A DNA stretch of 13,191 bases, from NCBI GenBank assembly GCA_002336855.1, contig DDEV01000139.1:1-13191 (forward strand), in the 5' to 3' direction. A program made the position numbers and the translations under genes. Positions 6,290-10,914 of this stretch are shown piece by piece; the first letter of the stretch is position 1; the number at the start of each line of letters is the position of its first letter. The notes beneath the pieces are model-generated. The model did not search any database and had not been told where the DNA came from. It saw only the letters and a program-made list of their open reading frames with translations. Source of the DNA: Leucobacter sp. UBA1945. Its GTDB lineage: Bacteria > Actinomycetota > Actinomycetes > Actinomycetales > Microbacteriaceae.

Positions 6290-7845
6290 GGTGTCGCTCC
6301 CCCGCGGAGCGCAAGCGCCTGACGTATCTCGGCCCGTTCTGGCGCGGGCTTACCCGCGAGGTCTGCGAGTGTCCAGCCAAGGCGCAGCACTCGGTCGTAC
6401 CCGCGGACAGTGATCGATCCCCGAGACAACGCAGCGTCGAGCACCGCAGTCGCCGCCCTCGAGAGCCTGTTGCTCGGCGCCCGCAACCAATCGCCATTCA
6501 CCGAGCCGTTCACACTCCACGGCGTACCCCGCAGTCGCCTGGCAGCGCGATTCCTCGCGTCTTCCACTCGTTCGCGCAACTGCGCGCTCGTCGCTCTTGG
6601 CCGCGCGTCGATATCGATGAGCACGCTCGATACCCGGCGAATGTTCAGCCGCAGGTCGATGCGATCGGTCAGCGGCCCGCTCAGCCTGCCCAGATACCGA
6701 ATGCGTTGAGAGGGCGTACATCTGCAGGGGCTCGCGCTGTTCAGCGAATCTGCGTTGCCGCACGGGCAGGGGTTTGCCGCAAGAACAAGTTGCGTCTGTG
6801 CGGGCAACGTCGCGTGCACTTTTGCTCGGTGAATCTCGACTTTGCCCGATTCGAGGGGCTGCCGCAGCGCGTCGAGCACATTTCTCGGAAACTCTGGGGC
6901 CTCGTCTAAAAAGAGCACACCGTGACACGCTTTCGTGATCGATCCTGGCAGCACGCCGCCAGCGTCACCGCCGCCGATGATTGCCACTTGCGAGGCCGTG
7001 TGGTGTGGGCTTTCGAACGGAGGTCTGCGCACCAGCTCAGAAAGCGTATTGCCGCCGAGCGAGGCGATACTCGATGCTGTGATCGACTCGTCTTCGGTGA
7101 GGTCGGGCAGGATCGATGCGAGGCGGCTCGCGAGCAGAGTTTTGCCTGCACCTGGAGGCCCAATCATCGAGAGATGGTGCCTGCCCGCTGCGGCGACCAC
7201 AAGCGCTTCAATGGCTTCGGGCTGGCCGATCACATCGGCGATGTCTGGTTCAGCAAACGCCAGCGTGTTCTCGCTCGCCGCGCGGTGCCGGGTGGCTCCG
7301 GGCACCGCGACATTCCAACCCGCCGAATCGCCCCGATGCCATGCCACCGCACCGCTCAACGATTCTGCCGCAATCACTTCAATACCTGGCACAAGCGATG
7401 CTTCGCTTGCGCAGACTGCAGGAACCATGACGCGTGCGAAGCCAAGCCGCTGCGCCGCAAGCACCGCGCTCAGTAGGCCAGGAGGGCGCCTCAGCTGGCC
7501 ACCGAGGCTGAGTTCGCCGATGTGCGCGACCTCGGCAAGCGAACCGGCTGGCAAGTGTTTTGAGGCCGCGAGCGCCGAGAGCGCGATCGCCAAGTCGAAG
7601 CCTGACCCCTGTTTCGGCAATGCTGCTGGGCTCAAGTTCACAACTAGGAACCGGTCAGAGAGAGACAAACCCGCCTGCTGCGTTGCAAGCTTGACTCGCT
7701 GCTTCGCCTCGACGAGCGCCGCATCTGGGAGGCCGATGATCGCCATCCCCGGCAGCTGATTCGAGACCGCCGCCTCAACGTGCACGATCGTTCCGTCGAG
7801 CCCGGTCAGTGCGATCGCCGCGGTGCGGCACACTGCGGCACTCAT
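6286..7845 (-). CDS. comM: ComM/YifB family AAA+ ATPase (magnesium-chelatase-like, branch-migration helicase)
   Basis: A 519-residue AAA+ protein. The family member ComM of Vibrio is a hexameric helicase that drives branch migration during integration of transforming DNA; YifB homologues are widespread even in bacteria not known to be competent. The N-terminal Lon-protease-like fold domain (about 1-170) includes GMAIIGLPDAALVEAKQRV and VVNLSPAALPKQGSGFDLAIALS. The ATPase domain has Walker A GPPGAGKT at 229-236 and Walker B GVLFLDEAPEF near 309-319, with LESGKVEIHRA and the CPCG / CRC cysteine cluster (360-376) followed by RYLGRLSGPLTDRIDL. The C-terminal Mg-chelatase domain ends in RVLRLGWTLADLAG. 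It starts with ATG overlapping the yraN stop (ATGA) and ends overlapping the dprA start. All key residues look intact. Confidence 0.97.
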   Translation of the reverse strand: MSAAVCRTAAIALTGLDGTIVHVEAAVSNQLPGMAIIGLPDAALVEAKQRVKLATQQAGLSLSDRFLVVNLSPAALPKQGSGFDLAIALSALAASKHLPAGSLAEVAHIGELSLGGQLRRPPGLLSAVLAAQRLGFARVMVPAVCASEASLVPGIEVIAAESLSGAVAWHRGDSAGWNVAVPGATRHRAASENTLAFAEPDIADVIGQPEAIEALVVAAAGRHHLSMIGPPGAGKTLLASRLASILPDLTEDESITASSIASLGGNTLSELVRRPPFESPHHTASQVAIIGGGDAGGVLPGSITKACHGVLFLDEAPEFPRNVLDALRQPLESGKVEIHRAKVHATLPAQTQLVLAANPCPCGNADSLNSASPCRCTPSQRIRYLGRLSGPLTDRIDLRLNIRRVSSVLIDIDARPRATSAQLRERVEDARNRAARRLRGTPWSVNGSVNGDWLRAPSNRLSRAATAVLDAALSRGSITVRGYDRVLRLGWTLADLAGKPAPERAEIRQALALRGGATP

Positions 7846-8246
7846 TCGATGCCTCGCAGGTGCTCGATCCTCGGCGCTGCACCAGCAGCGAGCACAACCG
7901 CGACCGCGTCGATACGCAGCCTCGCAGCAGCCGGGCGGTGCTCGCGCACCCAGCCGTGCAGCAGAGTTCGCAAGCGCTCGGATTTGTGTCTGGTAATCGC
8001 TTCAAACGGACTGCCGTACCCAGTGCCGCTTCGAGTTTTGACTTCGACGGCCGCGACGGTATCACCTTCTCGCACCACCAGGTCGAGTTCGCCAGCCCGA
8101 CCAAAACGCCAGTTGCGGGCAAGAATCTCGCACCCGATGCTCTGCAGGTACGCTGCCGCGATTGCTTCGCCACGCTCACCGATTGCCCGGTTGTGCGCTG
8201 ATGCCTGAAGTGAAGTTGCTTGAGTCATGCGGCAAGCTTCGCTCAC
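7842..8246 (-). CDS. yraN: YraN family protein (UPF0102, restriction-endonuclease-like fold)
   Basis: A 134-residue cytoplasmic protein of the UPF0102 family, which has a PD-(D/E)XK nuclease-like fold and no firmly established role. Visible family features are NRAIGERGEAIAAAYLQSIGCEILARNWRF, then GELDLVV (Glu53, Asp55) and VAAVEVKTR (Glu68, Lys70), matching the nuclease-type E/D...ExK arrangement, followed by GSPFEAITRHKSERL and RIDAVAV. It is directly upstream of and overlapping comM, the gene order seen in many actinobacteria, and is therefore co-transcribed with comM, dprA and xerC. The frame opens at GTG 8246; ATG 8228 would give a 128-residue product that still contains the whole domain. 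Neither has a convincing Shine-Dalgarno, so the start is uncertain. Confidence 0.93.
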   Translation of the reverse strand: MSEACRMTQATSLQASAHNRAIGERGEAIAAAYLQSIGCEILARNWRFGRAGELDLVVREGDTVAAVEVKTRSGTGYGSPFEAITRHKSERLRTLLHGWVREHRPAAARLRIDAVAVVLAAGAAPRIEHLRGIE

Positions 8247-8378
8247 CCGAGGGCGCTAAAAACTCGCGTAGCTCAAATCAGTAAAAATCGGTGTATAACC
8301 CGAAAATGATAGGGGCTGTGAGCGACAAGAGAAGACACGCCAAGGCCAGCTTGACTCACCCTGCCGATCGTTCGATGG
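8247..8378. other. AT-rich spacer between DUF2469 gene and yraN operon
   Basis: This 132-base gap is the most AT-rich stretch of the window, especially 8256-8312. It must hold the yraN-operon promoter or a read-through leader from the DUF2469 gene. On the minus strand TATACA (reverse complement of 8292-8297) is a possible -10, but no matching -35 is visible. On the plus strand TATAAC (8294-8299) is followed six bases later by ATG. No rho-independent terminator with a U-tract is apparent. Confidence 0.35.
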
Positions 8379-8416
8379 CTAGTGGTCGTCGATCGAAAGC
8401 TCTTGCGGCAGCTTGA
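8306..8416 (+). other. Possible small leaderless ORF (36 codons), doubtful
   Basis: An ATG at 8306 lies six bases after TATAAC (8294-8299) and opens a 36-codon frame, MIGAVSDKRRHAKASLTH..., ending at TGA 8414-8416 inside the 3' end of the opposite-strand DUF2469 gene. The product would be short and basic. The -10-to-ATG distance suits a leaderless message, but there is no -35 and no family I recognise. It is recorded only as a candidate; chance is the simpler explanation. Confidence 0.12.
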
Positions 8417-8705
8417 ACTCGCGTGCAGAAAGCTCTTCGACGTTGACGTCTTTGAAAGTGAGCACGCGCACCGACTTCACGAAGCGGTCTGAGCGGTACA
8501 CATCCCACACCCAGACATCGTGCATGCTCAGCTCGAAGTAGAAGTCGCTGCCCGCGTCACGGCGCTGCAAATCGACCTCGTTCGCGAGGTAGAAACGGCG
8601 CTCGGTCTCGACGACATAGCGAAACTGCTGCGCGATGTCTCGGTACTCGCGAAACAGCGAGAGCTCGGCTTCGCGCTCATAGTCTTCCAGGTCGTCTTCA
8701 TTCAT
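8379..8705 (-). CDS. DUF2469 family protein
   Basis: A 108-residue acidic cytoplasmic protein starting MNEDDLEDYEREAELSLFREYRDI and containing VVETERRFYLANEVDLQR, FYFELSMHDVWVWDVYR and FVKSVRVLTFKDVNVEEL. This is the conserved DUF2469 family, found almost only in actinobacteria, with no known function. In Mycobacterium and relatives it sits between rnhB (RNase HII) and fdhD/yraN-comM-dprA. Here it again precedes yraN, but the sequence upstream is the divergent imuA' promoter instead of rnhB. Start ATG 8705 (or GTG 8708) is chosen because it lies just after a TAGACT -10 box; the open frame extends further upstream, but that extension is Arg-rich and unlike the family. Confidence 0.92.
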   Translation of the reverse strand: MNEDDLEDYEREAELSLFREYRDIAQQFRYVVETERRFYLANEVDLQRRDAGSDFYFELSMHDVWVWDVYRSDRFVKSVRVLTFKDVNVEELSAREFKLPQELSIDDH

Positions 8706-8719
8706 CACCCACCAGTCTA
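8706..8719 (-). promoter_or_regulatory. Leaderless promoter (-10 TAGACT) of the DUF2469 gene
   Basis: On the minus strand TAGACT (8719 to 8714) is followed after five bases by GTGATG (8708 to 8703). The arrangement is nearly identical to that at 638-651 and predicts transcription starting at or beside the start codon. It makes DUF2469 the first gene of its own transcript, not part of an rnhB operon. A -35 is not obvious. Confidence 0.5.
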
Positions 8720-8782
8720 GACGCTTCTGCCCGAGCCTTGGACCGGGGCGACAAAGGGGCCTCGCGCGGGCGCGCAGCCAGC

Positions 8783-8811
8783 TTGACATATTCGAAAGTT
8801 TGTTCGAATAT
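8783..8811 (+). promoter_or_regulatory. SOS promoter of imuA'-imuB-dnaE2 (-35 TTGACA)
   Basis: A perfect -35 hexamer TTGACA occupies 8783-8788. With 17-base spacing the -10 would be GAATAT (8806-8811), a weak match, placing the transcription start near 8818 and the imuA' ATG (8819) at or one base from the 5' end. No Shine-Dalgarno is present, which fits a leaderless message. The spacer and -10 are covered by the LexA operator, so repressor binding would block polymerase directly. Confidence 0.7.
8788..8811 (+). promoter_or_regulatory. LexA operator (SOS box) in an extended palindrome
   Basis: TCGAAAGTTTGTTCGA at 8792-8807 matches the actinobacterial/Gram-positive LexA box (consensus TCGAAC-N4-GTTCGA) at every fixed position but one. 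It lies inside a longer perfect inverted repeat with arms ATATTCGAA (8788-8796) and TTCGAATAT (8803-8811) around six central bases. Location between the -35 and the start codon of a DNA-damage mutagenesis operon supports LexA repression and induction by damage. No second box of this quality was seen in the window. Confidence 0.88.
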
Positions 8812-8818
8812 TGCTGGC

Positions 8819-9427
8819 ATGAATCAACTCGCCACGGTCCGTTCGCTGCAGCAGCGCATCACTTCGATGCAGCCTGCGCGGCTCGACCGCGGCCTGCCCA
8901 CGCCTCCTTCTCTGCGGCCTCTGTTTCCTGGCGGCGCACTGCGCAAGGGCGCCCCCGTCGCGGTACAGGGGTCGCTGCAACTCTCACTCGCACTACTGAG
9001 CAGCGCCTCCGCAAGCGGGGCATGGTGCGGCGTGATCGGCGTGCCACACCTCGGTATCGGCGCAGCGGCACAAACCGGTCTGGCGCTTGAACGGTTGGTG
9101 CTGATTCCGAAGCCGGGCAAGCACGCACTCGCCATCGCCGGCATGCTCAGCGAAGTGCTCACGGTGCTCGTGCTCAACCCCGAAAGACCACCCTCTTCGA
9201 ATGAGGCAGAACGCCTCAACGCGAGGCTGCGCGACCATGGCACCGCACTCGTGGTGACGAACGCCTGGCCGCGCAGCGACACCGCGCTACGCGTGACAGC
9301 ATCGAAGTGGTCAGGTCTCGGCGCTGGCAATGGCCTGCTCTGCACCCATGAGCTCTCGGTGCAATCGACCGACAGGCGTGGCCAGCGCACGCACACGGTG
9401 CGGTTTCGCGATGGACGGTTGGCATGA
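8819..9427 (+). CDS. imuA': ImuA'-like mutasome protein (RecA-fold, no ATPase motif)
   Basis: A 202-residue protein of the ImuA' group, the accessory partner of ImuB and DnaE2 in damage-induced mutagenesis. It resembles a degenerate RecA core: LPTPPSLRPLFPGGALRKGAPVAVQGS marks the region where RecA has its Walker A loop, but no GKT/S follows (VQGSLQLSLALLSSAS), so ATP hydrolysis is unlikely. GAWCGVIGVPHLGIGAAAQTGLALERLVLIPKPG and the C-terminal ALRVTASKWSGLGAG and THTVRFRDGRLA segments fit actinobacterial ImuA'. ATG 8819 is chosen over an upstream in-frame ATG (8738), because the latter would put the LexA box inside the coding region. Its stop overlaps the imuB ATG by four bases. Family assignment rests on context as much as on sequence; similarity in this family is low. 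Confidence 0.88.
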   Translation: MNQLATVRSLQQRITSMQPARLDRGLPTPPSLRPLFPGGALRKGAPVAVQGSLQLSLALLSSASASGAWCGVIGVPHLGIGAAAQTGLALERLVLIPKPGKHALAIAGMLSEVLTVLVLNPERPPSSNEAERLNARLRDHGTALVVTNAWPRSDTALRVTASKWSGLGAGNGLLCTHELSVQSTDRRGQRTHTVRFRDGRLA

Positions 9428-10914
9428 GCAGCATCGAGGATGAGCCGACCAGGGTGCTCGTGCTCGCGGCCCCTGCGTGCGAGCCTGAGCGCCTCGCCCC
9501 AGAGCAACGTTTTCGAGTCGACCGCCTCTGGAACGAGGCATTCGATGCCGTGCAGCGCACGGTGCCCGGCGCGGTGCAGTTGCGACAGGGATGCTGCGCA
9601 ATGCGAGCGCGCGGACCAACCCGTTACTACGGCAGCGAGACCGAGGCCGCGCGAGCAGTGCTCGGCTGCGTGGCCGAGCTGCTGCGAGACGAACTCGGCG
9701 AGGGCCTCGCGGTCGGGGTTGCGAGCAGCCGTTTCACCGCAGAGCAGGCTGCGCTCGCAGCCACGCGAAAGCAGGCAGGCACCCCTGACCTGCTGTTGCC
9801 CGCACCCGGGGTGTATCTCGTTCCTGCCGAGCAGACCGCCGCGTTCTTGAGTGAGCTGCCGATTGCGTGCGCGGCAGACGAGCAGCTCGCGCCCGTGCTG
9901 GTCAGTCTCGGCATCCGCACGCTTGGCGCATTTGCCGCGCTCCCCGAAGACTCGGTGCTGCAGCGCTTCGGGCGCACCGCACAGCTCGCGCACCGCAGGG
10001 CTCGCGGCCTCGGTGAACCACACGGTGCAGAGGTCGGGGCAGGCGTTCCCCGCCACGATCTCTCCGTGACGTTCGAGTTCGAGCCGCCACTCGAAGGCGC
10101 AGACCAGCTCGCGTTCGCGTGCAGCAGTTACGCCGAAAACTTTGTGCGAGCGCTCGGCGAGCACGCGCTGGTCTGCACCGAGCTGCGCGTCGAACTCATC
10201 GACGACACCGCCACTTCCCACGAGCGCAGCTGGTCGCATCCGGCGAACTTCACTGCAACCGATGTGGTCAACCGCGTGCGGTGGCAGGCTGCTTCGCTGC
10301 CGCAAGCGCCCGATCGCGGCGGGGCGGGCGTGGCCTCGGTTCGCATCACCCCAGAGCGCACCTCGCCCGCGGCAGCGCACGAGCCCGGCCTCTGGAACGA
10401 CGCACCGAGCGAGCGCGTGCATCATCAGCTCACCAGAGTACAAAGCTTGCTCGGCCCCGAGGGCGTGGCAACCGGCATGCTTGTGGGTGGCCGGGTGAGC
10501 ACGGATCGTCAACTGCTCGTACCCTGGGGATCTAAGCGCGACCAGAGGCCAGGGCCCGGCCAAGGTGCCGACTCGAGCGCCGCCCCGTGGCCAGGACGCC
10601 TGCAGGGCCCGCTGCCCAACCTTGTTTCGGCAGACACGGTCGCAGTGACGCTGCTCGACGAGCACGGCGTCACCGTGACCATCGATGCTGACGAGCTGTT
10701 CAGCGCAGCCCCGAACTCATTCGGTGTCGCGGGCGAACCCCTGCAGCGGGTGCGCAACTGGTCGGCGCCCTGGCCACTGCGCGAGCGATGGTGGGATCCA
10801 GGTGAGCCGGGCGAAGCAAGCTATCGCATACAGCTCGTACTCGAAGACGGTGCGGCCTGGCTATTGAGCTATACAGCCACCGACGGCTGGGTTGCTGAAG
10901 GGAGGTATGCCTGA
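9424..10914 (+). CDS. imuB: ImuB, inactive Y-family polymerase homologue (clamp adaptor), shortened N-terminus
   Basis: A 496-residue Y-family DNA polymerase-like protein. ImuB links the sliding clamp to DnaE2 and ImuA' and has no polymerase activity. VQLRQGCCAMRARGPTRYYGSE (51-72) is the equivalent of the Y-family SIDE motif and has none of the catalytic acidic residues. The thumb helix-hairpin-helix follows (LVSLGIRTLGAFAALPEDSVLQRFGRTAQLAHRRARGL, 159-196), then the little-finger-like region (about 215-345), a candidate clamp-binding motif RQLLVPWG (362-369), and a C-terminal region ending RERWWDPGE...GWVAEGRYA as in other ImuBs. Oddity: between RVLVLAAP and the ARDARxFEPV-like segment (PEQRFRVDRLWNEAF) the usual 60-70 residues with the fingers (xANRVxACSxxAR..GVRRG) are missing. 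There is no room for them upstream, as the ATG lies inside the imuA' stop. The frame is otherwise intact. Confidence 0.92.
   Translation: MSSIEDEPTRVLVLAAPACEPERLAPEQRFRVDRLWNEAFDAVQRTVPGAVQLRQGCCAMRARGPTRYYGSETEAARAVLGCVAELLRDELGEGLAVGVASSRFTAEQAALAATRKQAGTPDLLLPAPGVYLVPAEQTAAFLSELPIACAADEQLAPVLVSLGIRTLGAFAALPEDSVLQRFGRTAQLAHRRARGLGEPHGAEVGAGVPRHDLSVTFEFEPPLEGADQLAFACSSYAENFVRALGEHALVCTELRVELIDDTATSHERSWSHPANFTATDVVNRVRWQAASLPQAPDRGGAGVASVRITPERTSPAAAHEPGLWNDAPSERVHHQLTRVQSLLGPEGVATGMLVGGRVSTDRQLLVPWGSKRDQRPGPGQGADSSAAPWPGRLQGPLPNLVSADTVAVTLLDEHGVTVTIDADELFSAAPNSFGVAGEPLQRVRNWSAPWPLRERWWDPGEPGEASYRIQLVLEDGAAWLLSYTATDGWVAEGRYA
10898..10906 (+). promoter_or_regulatory. Strong Shine-Dalgarno of dnaE2 inside the end of imuB
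   Basis: AAGGGAGGT is an almost complete anti-16S match, seven bases before the dnaE2 ATG at 10914, which itself overlaps the imuB stop (TGATG). It supports the chosen start and suggests that DnaE2 translation is strong and coupled to ImuB. Confidence 0.7.

Noticed and set aside
6082..6909. 275-codon plus-strand frame opposite comM and dprA
   Set aside because: It is antisense to comM with intact ATPase motifs, and its composition is Arg/His/Cys-rich without domains.
8706..8789. Upstream extension of the DUF2469 frame to 8789
   Set aside because: The added residues are Arg-rich, and the extension would run through the TAGACT -10 box. The conserved protein begins at MNEDDLEDYE.
8738..8818. 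Upstream extension of imuA' from ATG 8738
   Set aside because: It would place the -35 and LexA box inside the coding sequence and adds 27 residues with no resemblance to the family.
8824..10665. 613-codon open frame on the minus strand opposite imuA'-imuB
   Set aside because: It lies entirely antisense to two well-supported overlapping genes, has Cys/Arg/His-rich composition typical of high-GC shadow frames, and shows no recognisable domain.
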